64,000 nt of DNA, from assembly GCF_003797945.1 (NCBI RefSeq), contig NZ_RKKU01000001.1:372001-436000 (forward strand). Direction: 5' to 3'. The notes beneath the pieces were generated by a model, which was given only the letters and a program-made list of their open reading frames with translations, was not told where the DNA came from and made no database searches. This document shows, piece after piece, positions 1 to 7,142 of this stretch. Made by a program: the position numbers and the translations under genes. The DNA is from Pseudomonas neustonica (lineage in GTDB: Bacteria > Pseudomonadota > Gammaproteobacteria > Pseudomonadales > Pseudomonadaceae). Each line of letters opens with the position of its first letter. Position 1 is the stretch's first letter.

Positions 1-741
1 CAGCTTCTCATCGTCACCATCGTAGATGATGATCGAGGCGATCTCTGCAAGCGCGACAGTTGCCTGCTGAATAGTGTCTTCGTCACCGTCTTCAAGAATG
101 ATCGTTCTCCGGCTTCTGTCGCCAGCGTTTCTGAGGTCGCCCATTTTTCCAATCGTTCCGTAGATGCTGCCCCAGTTTGGCTTGCCGCCGGTGCCGGACG
201 ATATAGCTTGAATAACCATTTGGTGCTCTGTCCCTTGGTCTAGAACGAAGGGGAAGTTCAGCTGGTGTCCGCTAGCGCCAGTAGCTACGAAGGAGCGCTT
301 CACGCGCTTCTTGAACTTGCTCGCTAGGACTTTTGCCACAGTCGATTCAAACTTCGGCGCAGGAACGACCAACGCAGCATCACAAACGTCACCAATACGA
401 CAGGCTGCCTCAATGAACCGTGCGAAGAAAAAGCCAGACTCCGAGGATTTGCATGTGGCGTGCAGCTCTCCGTTCTCCGACAGATCAATGCCGCTATTGC
501 GCGCTATACGCTCAAAGCTCCTTGCGCGGCGTTTGTCGGTTTTCAATCCGTGAGTCATCGCCGTGAAGATAATGTCGGCGTTATCGGTGATGCGGACTAG
601 GCCGCGCCCCAGATCCTGGATGTAGGCGCCGATAAGCATTCCATCGAAAGACAGGGCTAGGGGCGACTCTACATAAAGCAAGCCGTCAGCCACTGGCTTG
701 CAGTGAAATCCGAGCTGATTGCATGCTTGGTCGCAGTTCAT
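1..741 (-). CDS. DUF1828/DUF1829 domain protein (3' end outside window)
   Basis: Reading the minus strand from ATG at 741, the frame is open for 247 codons to the window edge, so the C-terminus is missing. The N-terminal part (about residues 15-125) has DUF1828 features: a 'TPF/SPL..DG..I..YI' type start, then RITDNA and an R-rich helical segment. The second part (about 130-247) has the DUF1829 pattern, with KFE, GASGHQ, NFPF and GKMGDL. The ATG overlaps the stop of the upstream gene as ATGA, so the two are translationally coupled. The function of this family is not established. Its place beyond the repressor, transcribed in the same direction, suggests an accessory gene expressed in the lysogen. 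Confidence 0.72.
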   Translation of the reverse strand, partial: MNCDQACNQLGFHCKPVADGLLYVESPLALSFDGMLIGAYIQDLGRGLVRITDNADIIFTAMTHGLKTDKRRARSFERIARNSGIDLSENGELHATCKSSESGFFFARFIEAACRIGDVCDAALVVPAPKFESTVAKVLASKFKKRVKRSFVATGASGHQLNFPFVLDQGTEHQMVIQAISSGTGGKPNWGSIYGTIGKMGDLRNAGDRSRRTIILEDGDEDTIQQATVALAEIASIIIYDGDDEKL

Positions 742-1253
742 AGTAGGCCCATCTGTTGTTCATCCTTGGGTGGGAGTCGGAATTCCGGCCCTCCACTAAT
801 ATTGGCACGCTCCAAGAAATACCGCCAGAGAATGGCAAGGTCTGCTCGATCAACGGGCTCTGCGTAACCAGAGCAGCTTTCCGGTACAGGAATATGAAGA
901 TGGGGATGATCAGGCCGTAAGCCATAGTGTGGCAGGCCTTTGCCAACCATGTTGACGTGATTGCTGACTCCGTTCTCGTCGAGACACAGAACCCGTGCGC
1001 CGAACGCAACCAGCGCGAAGGCAACCTTGTCAGGAACGTGGGGCAAGAAGCTTTCTTTGTGAAAGACATCAACGAAAAAACCTTCTTGCGTAACGCCATT
1101 GATAGACAGCGTAGTTCTAGCACTGTGGGATTCAGGGGAGCCGCTGCCGCCTGCCCTGAATTGCCAACGAATCCCTAAGCTGCCCTGCCATACCTTCGGT
1201 AGCGCGATAGCGGACATAGCATCTGAATAGGGGATCTGGCCAGCCTTTGCCAC
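738..1253 (-). CDS. DUF6978-like hypothetical protein
   Basis: This 171-residue protein starts at GTG 1253, preceded at a good distance by GGAGG in the leader. It has two beta-rich stretches (SLGIRWQFRAGG; ARTTLSINGV), a central LCLDENGVSNHVN segment and a conserved-looking PDHPHLHIPVP motif. These recall small DUF6978-type proteins, but the match is from memory and uncertain. It ends in a 4-base ATGA overlap with the DUF1828 gene, so the two probably act together. No signal peptide or membrane segment is seen. It lies downstream of the repressor in the same orientation, a common place for lysogenic-conversion or phage-defence genes. Function unknown. Confidence 0.6.
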   Translation of the reverse strand: MAKAGQIPYSDAMSAIALPKVWQGSLGIRWQFRAGGSGSPESHSARTTLSINGVTQEGFFVDVFHKESFLPHVPDKVAFALVAFGARVLCLDENGVSNHVNMVGKGLPHYGLRPDHPHLHIPVPESCSGYAEPVDRADLAILWRYFLERANISGGPEFRLPPKDEQQMGLL

Positions 1254-1346
1254 TTTAACCTCCGTGTTTATTTTTCGCTAAACGCAACGCCAATCAAGTA
1301 CAGCTCGCTCACAACTTACGCGCATTCCAAGCCAGCACGGCGCGGG

Positions 1347-2024
1347 CTATAGATCGGCCCACTTGGCCTCTACCACGCGCCCAACGAACCGGCAGTTCCC
1401 GTTGATAGGTATCATGCGGTAAGAGGGATTCAACGGCTTAAGGTACTTTCCGCTGGCGTCCTCAATGTACTGCTTGAAGGTAGCTTTGTTGGAGTCGGTC
1501 AGCTTGGCCACAACGAAATTGCCAGGCATTACATCAAGAGTAGGGTTGACGAGAACAAGCATCCCTTCGGGAAAACTCTTGCCTGACGACGATGTCATCG
1601 AGTCGTTAGTGACGCGAAGCCAGAACCCGAAATCGCCTGCGTCTTTCGGACTGCCTTGCCACTCTTCAGCATCGCCAGGGTGGAATTGCTCAATTATGTC
1701 GGTCCATTCCCCTGCTTGAACTTCGCTGATAACTGGGTACCTCCTGTACCTGTCCGGCTGAAAAGCCGCTACAACATTGGATTCCTGTCCGCTCTCGCCA
1801 GGCATCGCGGGCCGCGAAAGCACGCCGTCCACTAACCCTATCTTGCGCTCCATGTTTCTGGCGGCTCGCTCACCGAAGCTTCGCGCCCCAGTAAGGAGCT
1901 GAGAAATGTAGGAGGCATTCAGGTCGTACTTTTCCGCGAAATCTATCTGCGATAGATCCCCCATCAAGCGGCGCAAGGCCTCAACTCGTAATTGGTTCGT
2001 ATCCATCGGTAGATGATCCATCAT
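1347..2024 (-). CDS. cI: CI-type prophage repressor, S24/LexA-like
   Basis: The protein of about 225 residues has an N-terminal helix-turn-helix (roughly residues 10-60, with IDFAEKYDLNASYISQLL) and a C-terminal S24 self-cleavage domain. Counting from the ATG at 2024, the Ala-Gly cleavage pair lies in EVQAGEW (A104-G105), the nucleophile is S142 in NDSMTS and the general base is K184 in ATFKQY. All the elements for RecA-stimulated autocleavage are therefore present. Starts at 2024, 2021 and 2006 are possible; none has a strong ribosome binding site, and a leaderless message as for lambda cI would fit. It is divergent from the Cro-like gene and should maintain lysogeny by binding the sites between them. 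Confidence 0.9.
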   Translation of the reverse strand: MMDHLPMDTNQLRVEALRRLMGDLSQIDFAEKYDLNASYISQLLTGARSFGERAARNMERKIGLVDGVLSRPAMPGESGQESNVVAAFQPDRYRRYPVISEVQAGEWTDIIEQFHPGDAEEWQGSPKDAGDFGFWLRVTNDSMTSSSGKSFPEGMLVLVNPTLDVMPGNFVVAKLTDSNKATFKQYIEDASGKYLKPLNPSYRMIPINGNCRFVGRVVEAKWADL

Positions 2025-2026
2025 TT

Positions 2027-2080
2027 TTAGCAAAGGGTAAATTACGGTTTGCTATTGCCTGTTCCATTAGCAAACGCTAA
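2027..2080. promoter_or_regulatory. Three repressor operator-like sites
   Basis: Between cI and the Cro-like gene lie three related 14-base sites. TTAGCAAACGCTAA (2067-2080) is a near-perfect inverted repeat. TTAGCAAAGGGTAA (2027-2040) matches it at 12 of 14 positions. TTACGGTTTGCTAT (2042-2055) matches the reverse complement at 11 of 14. Three graded sites between divergent repressor genes is the lambda OR layout. The site at 2027 lies directly in front of the cI start. Confidence 0.75.
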
Positions 2081-2083
2081 TCT
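2055..2083 (+). promoter_or_regulatory. Candidate rightward early promoter (pR)
   Basis: TTGCCT (2055-2060) and TAATCT (2078-2083) are separated by 17 bases and could serve as -35 and -10 elements for the Cro-like gene. The best operator (2067-2080) fills the spacer, so repressor binding would exclude RNA polymerase. The hexamers are only moderate matches to the sigma-70 consensus. Confidence 0.45.
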
Positions 2084-2106
2084 ATGCGCATAACGGAGGA
2101 AACCCA

Positions 2107-2337
2107 ATGCGTACAAAACACATCGAGCTGCTTGATTGGCTCAAGTCTGCGAATGACAAATCGGTGGCCGAAACCGGCACTACGCGGGGCCATTTGCGCC
2201 AGATCGGTTACGGCAACCGACCGGCTTCGCCTGAGGTGGCGTCACGGCTTGAGCTGGTGACGAAAGGGCAAGTAACCCGCAAGCAACTGCGCCCTGACGA
2301 CTGGTCTGTCATCTGGCCAGAGCTGGCCGCCGCATGA
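2107..2337 (+). CDS. Cro-like regulator, YdaS-type HTH
   Basis: This 76-residue protein starts at ATG 2107 behind GGAGGA at ideal spacing. It has a helix-turn-helix of the YdaS/Cro kind (TRGHLRQIGYGNRPASPEVASRLE) and the typical C-terminal LRPDDW..IWPEL motif of prophage Cro/YdaS proteins. It is the first rightward gene after the operator region and is divergent from cI, so it should act as the antagonist repressor favouring lytic growth. The helix-turn-helix with this ending is well known in Pseudomonas and enterobacterial prophages. Confidence 0.8.
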   Translation: MRTKHIELLDWLKSANDKSVAETGTTRGHLRQIGYGNRPASPEVASRLELVTKGQVTRKQLRPDDWSVIWPELAAA

Positions 2338-2370
2338 CTCCCACAACACAAAGTATCCGCGAATCTTCAT

Positions 2371-2385
2371 CGCACTATAAGTGCG
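2371..2385. promoter_or_regulatory. Inverted repeat in early leader
   Basis: CGCACT-ATA-AGTGCG is a perfect 6+6 base inverted repeat in the 160-base gap between the Cro-like and antirepressor genes. A further AGTGC occurs just downstream. It could be an operator for a small early regulator; no binding protein can be assigned. Confidence 0.35.
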
Positions 2386-2440
2386 CTGATAGTGCTGTGT
2401 GGGTATCCAGTAATGCTGGCCACTGAATTTCAGGCAATAA

Positions 2441-2480
2441 AAAACCCCGGCTTTGATGGGTGGGCGCCCGGCCGGGGCTT
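2441..2480 (-). terminator. Intrinsic terminator, functional on minus strand
   Basis: CCCCGGC (2445-2451) pairs with GCCGGGG (2471-2477). Read on the minus strand, the hairpin is followed at once by a run of six T. On the plus strand it is followed by CTTACTAG, so it is not a good rightward terminator. It would stop leftward (antisense) transcripts before they run into the Cro/cI region. Confidence 0.5.
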
Positions 2481-2496
2481 ACTAGACGAGGTGATT

Positions 2497-3210
2497 ATGA
2501 CAACTGACTTGATGATGAGCAATAGCCAGGAGTGCACTATGCAATCCAGTGAGCTGCTGGCGCTGGTCAACCAGGCGCGTGAGAGTTATGGCGAGCGGGC
2601 TGTCCGTCGCAATGACTTTATATCCCGCTGTGAGGATGAGCTGGAAGGCGAGCACTACGAAACTTTCGTAGTGAAGAACCCGAACCAGACTGAGTCCCGC
2701 GATTTGCGGCTCAACCTTGATCAGTGCCTGTGGGTGCTGATGCGTGAATCAAAGGCTGTGCGCCGATCCGTTACTACCCGGCTCAATGAGCTACGCAACC
2801 AGCAGCGCCACATCCCCCAATCCCTTCCTGAAGCCTTACGTCTGGCTGCTGACCTGGCAGAGCAGAACAATTCACTGCGCCTTGTGGTGAAAGAGCAGGA
2901 GCCGAAGGTGCAGGCGCTTGAACGCATTGCGGACGCCAAAGGCACGCTCTGCATGACCGATGCGGCAAAACACATTGGCATGCAGCCTAAGGCGCTGATC
3001 GATTGGCTGCGTGAGAACCGCTGGATATATCGCCGCACCGGTTCTACGCGCTGGATCGCGTTTGAACCGCGCCTTTCCCAGGGCCTGCTGTGGCACAAGA
3101 CGTCAGTGATTGGCGTTGGTGACGACGGCGAGCAGCGGGTTGCGTCACAGGTGCGTGTCACGCCGCGAGGTTTGGTGGTGTTGGCTCAGAAGCTGGGAGG
3201 GCGCAACTGA
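2497..3210 (+). CDS. Phage antirepressor, Rha-like N-terminus and KilAC domain
   Basis: The start at ATG 2497 is chosen because GAGGTGA lies just upstream; the frame is open further up but passes through the hairpin. The N-terminal third (RRNDFISRCEDEL, LNLDQCLWVLMRESKAVRRSV) resembles the Rha/antirepressor type. The C-terminal part (from about residue 130: LAEQNNSLRLVVKEQEPKVQ, then CMTDAAKHIGMQPKALIDWL and YRRTGS) is a KilAC/ANT domain with its winged-helix pattern. Such proteins counter the prophage repressor during induction or host takeover. It overlaps the next gene's ATG by one base and begins the early lytic operon. Confidence 0.75.
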   Translation: MTTDLMMSNSQECTMQSSELLALVNQARESYGERAVRRNDFISRCEDELEGEHYETFVVKNPNQTESRDLRLNLDQCLWVLMRESKAVRRSVTTRLNELRNQQRHIPQSLPEALRLAADLAEQNNSLRLVVKEQEPKVQALERIADAKGTLCMTDAAKHIGMQPKALIDWLRENRWIYRRTGSTRWIAFEPRLSQGLLWHKTSVIGVGDDGEQRVASQVRVTPRGLVVLAQKLGGRN

Positions 3211-3950
3211 TGGCCGGTGACTGGATCAAATTTGAAGTGGCCACTCTCGACAAGCCAGAGGTTTGCCAAATAGCCGACATGGCGGATATCGATATCGATG
3301 CCGTGGTGGGTAAGCTGCTGCGCGTGTGGGGTTGGTTCGATCAACAGACTGAAAACGGTAACGCTCCGAGCGTTACTAAAAAATTACTCAATCGTTTGGT
3401 TGGCGTTAACAACTTTTGCGAGTGCATGGTTTCCGTTGGCTGGATGGATGACGACGGAAAATCGATATCCCTGCCAAATTTCTGCCGTCATAACGGAAAA
3501 ACCGCTAAAAACAGGGCGTTAACCGCTAAACGTGTTGCATCACACAAGGTTGTGACTGCCAACGCTAACGCAAAAGGTAACGCAGAGAGCGTTAGCGATC
3601 CGGTAGAAACCGCGTTACCTAAAGAAGAGAAGATATTAAACCCCTCTCTCTCGCAGGGCGCGGCGTGCGGCATGCCGTTGAAATGGGCGCCACCTGATCG
3701 CCTGCTGGCTGCCTACGCAAAAACCGCTGGCGTGCCGCTTGAGCTATTCACCACTGAGGCTATTGGCCAGTTCATCGTGCATCACAACGCCAAACGCACG
3801 ATCAAGACCGAGGCTGAGTTCGTGAGCGGCCTCGTCAACTGGATTAAGCGTGACAAGGCGAACGCGCAACGCGTTGTGCCTTTCCCGAGCGGTCGCCCGC
3901 AACTCCCTGATCCGGACGATACGAGCTGGATCAAGGGGGTTGAGGTATGA
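3210..3950 (+). CDS. Phage replication initiator, O/DnaT-like
   Basis: The 246-residue protein begins MAGDWIKFEVATLDKPEV, a start seen in many phage replication proteins, with an N-terminal winged-helix-like region (about 1-110). The middle is a low-complexity stretch rich in Asn and Ala (TANANAKGNAESV). The C-terminal DnaT-like domain (about 165-246) has TEAEFVSGLVNWIKRDKANAQ and ends in a PDPDDTSWIKG motif. By analogy with lambda O it should bind the phage origin and recruit the helicase loader. The middle of the gene carries eight iteron-like sites, reported separately. It overlaps the P-like gene by 4 bases. Confidence 0.75.
   Translation: MAGDWIKFEVATLDKPEVCQIADMADIDIDAVVGKLLRVWGWFDQQTENGNAPSVTKKLLNRLVGVNNFCECMVSVGWMDDDGKSISLPNFCRHNGKTAKNRALTAKRVASHKVVTANANAKGNAESVSDPVETALPKEEKILNPSLSQGAACGMPLKWAPPDRLLAAYAKTAGVPLELFTTEAIGQFIVHHNAKRTIKTEAEFVSGLVNWIKRDKANAQRVVPFPSGRPQLPDPDDTSWIKGVEV
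3358..3619. repeat. Iteron-like cluster inside the initiator gene (putative phage origin)
   Basis: Eight copies of GCGTTA(A/C/G)C or its complement occur within 262 bases: 3358-3365 and 3369-3376 (a perfect palindrome around CCG), 3403-3410, 3516-3523, 3564-3571, 3577-3583 (7 bases), 3589-3596 and 3612-3619. AT-rich segments lie between them (CTAAAAAATTACT and similar). Lambda places its origin iterons inside gene O in the same way. The repeats also shape the protein, encoding its Asn/Ala-rich linker. Confidence 0.6.
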
Positions 3951-4627
3951 AAACCATCGACGATCTAACCAAGGGCATTACCGAGAACGGGGTGCTGCCG
4001 ACGCTGCCAGAGAACCGCAAGCCGGCGCGGGAGCTGACCGCTGATGACGCGAAGATTCTCAACCGTCTGTTTTCCGACCTGATGATTATTTGCCCTGCAC
4101 ACCACCGTGACTGGCCGGATAAGGCGACGCTAGACGCTGCAAAGCAAGAGTGGACCAAGGCGCTTGTTGAGGCTGGCGTTGTGCACAAGGAGCAGATCGA
4201 CCGGGGCAAGCGTGTTTGCCGGGCGCGAACAGGCAAGGCTGCTGCGTTCCTGCCTTCGCTTGGCGAGTTTGTGGGCTGGTGCCAGTTTGAGCCGGAAGAG
4301 CTGGGCCTTCCACCACTAGAACAGGCCTACCGCGAGGCGCTGCGAAACTCTCATCCGGCATCGATAGGGAATGAGAAGTGGACACACAAGGCGGTATTTC
4401 ACGCGACGCTGGCGTGTGGCCGCCACAGCCTGCTGACGCTGCCTGGGCAAACCTCGCGGCTCAAGTTTGAAAAGGCTTACCAGCAGGTTCAAAAGCAGCT
4501 GATGAGCGGCGCTGTGCTGAGTGAACCGCCACCACCAGACCAGAAGGCTTTGCCAAAGCTGGGCGACCGAGCAAAGGCGCGGTCTGCGCTCGATGCGATG
4601 CGGGCGACTTTGCAGGGGAGGTGTTGA
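3947..4627 (+). CDS. Phage replication protein P-like (helicase loader)
   Basis: A 226-residue protein directly following the initiator with a 4-base overlap. It has the lambda P family layout: an N-terminal helical region with LNRLFSDLMIICPAHHRDW, then a central (FLPSLGEFVGWCQ) motif typical of this family, and (LPPLEQAYREALRNSH) further on. It is expected to deliver DnaB helicase to the phage origin bound by the upstream protein. The assignment rests on motif and position together. Confidence 0.75.
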   Translation: MKTIDDLTKGITENGVLPTLPENRKPARELTADDAKILNRLFSDLMIICPAHHRDWPDKATLDAAKQEWTKALVEAGVVHKEQIDRGKRVCRARTGKAAAFLPSLGEFVGWCQFEPEELGLPPLEQAYREALRNSHPASIGNEKWTHKAVFHATLACGRHSLLTLPGQTSRLKFEKAYQQVQKQLMSGAVLSEPPPPDQKALPKLGDRAKARSALDAMRATLQGRC

Positions 4628-4629
4628 GT

Positions 4630-4950
4630 ATGGAATACGAGAACCTACGGGTAGCGTTTGAGGCTCAAATGCTTGAAATGTATCACCCGGTGATTGGCAT
4701 CATCGATACCCCTTGGCTCAAACGCGCAGAGGGCGAGGCCGACTATGAAAACGAGTATGTGCAGGGATGCTGGGTTGGTTATCAGGTTTACCGCGCCGCA
4801 CTGGTGAGGGCATTACCCAATCCGCGCTCAGAGACCTACGTCGAATATTTCCCTGACGTAGAAGGGGGTTGCTTCAACGAGGCTAAATACATCGCTGCAG
4901 TAAATGCCGCCCTCACCGCCGCCGGCATCACGGTCAAGGAGGGGGTATGA
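4630..4950 (+). CDS. Hypothetical phage early protein
   Basis: The start at ATG 4630 is preferred over upstream GTG/TTG codons because GGGGAGG lies 8 bases upstream. The product is about 106 residues, acidic and aromatic-rich, with WLKRAEGEADYENEYVQGCWVGYQVYRAAL and a C-terminal NAALTAAGI helix. Similar small proteins of unknown function are common after replication genes in Pseudomonas phages. No signal or membrane segment is seen. It overlaps the next gene by 4 bases, so it belongs to the early operon. Confidence 0.6.
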   Translation: MEYENLRVAFEAQMLEMYHPVIGIIDTPWLKRAEGEADYENEYVQGCWVGYQVYRAALVRALPNPRSETYVEYFPDVEGGCFNEAKYIAAVNAALTAAGITVKEGV

Positions 4951-5321
4951 GCATGGGCGACTACTTCAATTTCTTTTACGGCGTAATAAGCGCCCTGGTG
5001 GTGGGGTTCTACATTGGCTATGGGATCGCTGCTATCCGCACAAGAAACACTCTCATGGAAGAGTTAATAAGTGCTCGCAATGAGGCTTCAAAACTCCGGC
5101 TGCTAAATCGCTTACTGCCACCAGAAGAACAGCTTAAAGGCTGTGGAAACTGCCACAAATGCTACAAGGGAAGGCCTTTATGGCCGAGTGGTCCGCTTGT
5201 GCTTGACCGGATGATCGTTTGCCCAATCTGCGGAAACAAGCGATGCCCTAAAGCCACCGATCACGAGCTTCCTTGCAGTGGCAGCAACTCTTTGGGCCAG
5301 CCAGGGAGTATCCACCAGTGA
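4947..5321 (+). CDS. Hypothetical membrane-anchored zinc-ribbon-like phage protein
   Basis: This 124-residue protein has one N-terminal membrane segment (about residues 7-30, FFYGVISALVVGFYIGYGIA), then a short coiled region. A cysteine-rich part follows with CGNCHKC and CPICGNKRCPKATDHELPC, two possible zinc-binding knuckles. The ending CPKATDH...CSGSN..GQPGS is a recurrent C-terminal signature of phage early proteins of unknown role. It overlaps the following gene as GTGA. Confidence 0.6.
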   Translation: MSMGDYFNFFYGVISALVVGFYIGYGIAAIRTRNTLMEELISARNEASKLRLLNRLLPPEEQLKGCGNCHKCYKGRPLWPSGPLVLDRMIVCPICGNKRCPKATDHELPCSGSNSLGQPGSIHQ

Positions 5322-5572
5322 CCCCAGCCAACCGGCAAGCGATTCGCCACGGCGTGAACCTGGCCACCCTGCCGGATGAGGTTGTGCAGGAGCTGTCGCA
5401 GGAGCGTGAAGACTGCCTGCAGCGTGATACCGCGGTGAAGGCGAACGCCCGCCGCCTGCTGGGCTTACGTAAGAACCGAATCCAAGTTGAACGCGAGCTG
5501 GGGTTGCTTGGCGACCTTGGCCCGGCGGTGCGGGCACAACTGAACAAGCTGATAAGCGAGGGTAAGGCGTGA
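5318..5572 (+). CDS. Hypothetical phage early protein
   Basis: Start GTG 5318 overlaps the previous stop and has GGGAG 9 bases upstream; a longer in-frame extension exists but runs through the previous gene. The 84-residue product is charged and helical (ATLPDEVVQELSQEREDCLQ, ANARRLLGLRKNRIQVERELG), likely a small coiled-coil protein. No family is recognised. It overlaps the recombinase gene by 4 bases. Confidence 0.5.
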   Translation: MTPANRQAIRHGVNLATLPDEVVQELSQEREDCLQRDTAVKANARRLLGLRKNRIQVERELGLLGDLGPAVRAQLNKLISEGKA

Positions 5573-6564
5573 GCGCAATGAAGACGGTAGGCGACGTGGT
5601 GAGCTGGTGGATTACGCGCATTGAGAATGACGGTACCCGCTCGCAGAAGTACCGGGACAGCATGGTATGCCTGATGCGTAAGCATGTGCTGCCAAGGGTA
5701 GGCAAGCTGCCACTGAAGAAGGTAGACCGTGTTTCCCTGGATGACAAGCTGATATTCCCCATGCACCAGGTGCTGGCGCCGCGCAGTGTGCAGAAGGCGT
5801 TGCAGGGGCTGCGCCAAGCGTTCGGTATGGCTGAGGGGCAGGGGCGCATTCAGGACAACCCGCTGAAGGGCACCACCTTTCGAGATTTCTACAAGGGCAA
5901 ACTGCGGCCCAAGCCTGCGCGGCTGTCTCGCGTGGATCTAGCGGGGCTGGTTCGGCAGCTGGTCGACCTGTTCAAAGACGACCCCACCAAGGCGATGTTG
6001 CCGCTGATGATGCTGGCGCACGGTACCCGCATTGCGGAGACGCTGAAGGCGCGTTGGTCTCATGTGTCACTTGATGAGCGTGTGTGGGTGATACCAGAGG
6101 CCAACACCAAGAGCCGCCGCGAGCATGTGTTACCGCTAACCCCGCAAGTGTTGGCGCTGCTGGACAAGTACAGACAAGCATTGCCAGATCCACGCCTTAA
6201 GGCCGCTTGGGTGTTCTCGGTACGCGGTGGCAACTGCATGGCGGATACCAGCGCGCATGCCTTGTTCCGTGAGGTGAGTGGCCGGCAGTGGTCAAGCCAT
6301 GACCTGCGCAAGCTGATGCGGTCGAGCCTGGCAGACATTGGCGTTGATCACATGGTGGGCGAACTGCTGATCAATCACACCTTGGGCGTTACCACTGAAA
6401 CCTACCTGACCCGCGACATGATGGAGCGGCGCCGGGAGGCATTAGAGCGATGGCATGCGCGGCTTGATGAGTTAGGTTTTGCTGAGGCGCACGGTTCAAA
6501 AGTGGCTGTTCCTGCACTTCTTTCAAATGACGCGAAGCCAGAGGCAACGGGCCTTTGCGCGTAA
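5569..6564 (+). CDS. Internal tyrosine recombinase (phage integrase family)
   Basis: A 331-residue protein with a SAM-like core-binding domain (about 10-110) and a C-terminal catalytic domain. The catalytic set is present: R154 in HGTRIAETL, H244 and R247 in SSHDLRK, H270 in INHTLG and the nucleophile Y279 in ETYL. It lies inside the early operon and is coupled to its neighbours by 4-base overlaps, while the prophage's end-located P4-type integrase is elsewhere (31496-32752). This protein is therefore more likely to act in replication, resolution or recombination than in prophage integration. Similar recombinases are seen in this position in other Pseudomonas phages. Confidence 0.85.
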   Translation: MSAMKTVGDVVSWWITRIENDGTRSQKYRDSMVCLMRKHVLPRVGKLPLKKVDRVSLDDKLIFPMHQVLAPRSVQKALQGLRQAFGMAEGQGRIQDNPLKGTTFRDFYKGKLRPKPARLSRVDLAGLVRQLVDLFKDDPTKAMLPLMMLAHGTRIAETLKARWSHVSLDERVWVIPEANTKSRREHVLPLTPQVLALLDKYRQALPDPRLKAAWVFSVRGGNCMADTSAHALFREVSGRQWSSHDLRKLMRSSLADIGVDHMVGELLINHTLGVTTETYLTRDMMERRREALERWHARLDELGFAEAHGSKVAVPALLSNDAKPEATGLCA

Positions 6565-6595
6565 TCCTGTATTTCTCTGTGGGGAGGATGAAGTT

Positions 6596-6949
6596 ATGCA
6601 GAAAACAGCTAATTCAGTGACGAGAATGCAGGCGCTGGGCAGGTTGAAGGCCGGCAAGATGAACAAGACAGAGCAGGCGTATGACCGGTACTTGGGCACG
6701 CTAAAGGCCGCGGGTGAAATCCTGTGGTACCGCTTTGAGGGAATCAAATTCAGGCTGGCAGATAGCACTTTTTACAGCCCGGATTTCTCGGTGATGCGCG
6801 CTGATGGGCTGCTCGAGCAACACGAGGTAAAAGGGTTTTGGACTGATGATGCCAGGGTGAAGATCAAAGTAGCGGCCGAGCAGTTCCCGGTGCGGTTCGT
6901 GGCTGTGAAGAAAAAGGGCAGCGGCTGGGAGCGCGAATACTTTGATTGA
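6596..6949 (+). CDS. DUF1064 nuclease-like protein
   Basis: The start at ATG 6596 follows GGGGAGG; an upstream in-frame extension overlaps the recombinase and has no better signal. The 117-residue product matches the DUF1064 pattern, a PD-(D/E)XK-type fold: Glu in NKTEQAYDRYL, YSPDFSV and the HEVKG active-site core, followed by the conserved DDARVKIKVAAEQFP helix. Members are thought to be Hjc-like DNA junction endonucleases and are typical of phage recombination modules. Its place next to a tyrosine recombinase fits such a role. Confidence 0.75.
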   Translation: MQKTANSVTRMQALGRLKAGKMNKTEQAYDRYLGTLKAAGEILWYRFEGIKFRLADSTFYSPDFSVMRADGLLEQHEVKGFWTDDARVKIKVAAEQFPVRFVAVKKKGSGWEREYFD

Positions 6950-7142
6950 TTGGCCGGTATGGGAGCGGGTAGAGCCTGGCCTGGATATCTGGGAAACCGA
7001 CGACGGGTATCAGCGCACGATGAAGTTGGTGGGAGGTGTTGAGGTGTATTTCGTGACGGGGCCGCGTGACGGTTTGTTTGTGGGGCCAGATCCAGATCAG
7101 CTGGACCGGTGCGTGATGATTCATAGGGAGGAAGGAGAGTGA
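6942..7142 (+). CDS. Hypothetical small phage protein
   Basis: A 66-residue acidic protein (WPVWERVEPGLDIWETDDGYQ) with start TTG 6942 overlapping the DUF1064 gene; ATG 6959 is out of frame. It overlaps the next gene by 4 bases (GTGA). No domain is recognised. Support comes from tight packing in the early operon. Confidence 0.45.
   Translation: MIDWPVWERVEPGLDIWETDDGYQRTMKLVGGVEVYFVTGPRDGLFVGPDPDQLDRCVMIHREEGE

Noticed and set aside
686-1178. Overlapping frames on both strands within the DUF6978-like gene
   Set aside because: They lack ribosome binding sites and family-like composition. The 171-residue minus-strand gene has a good GGAGG and couples to the next gene.
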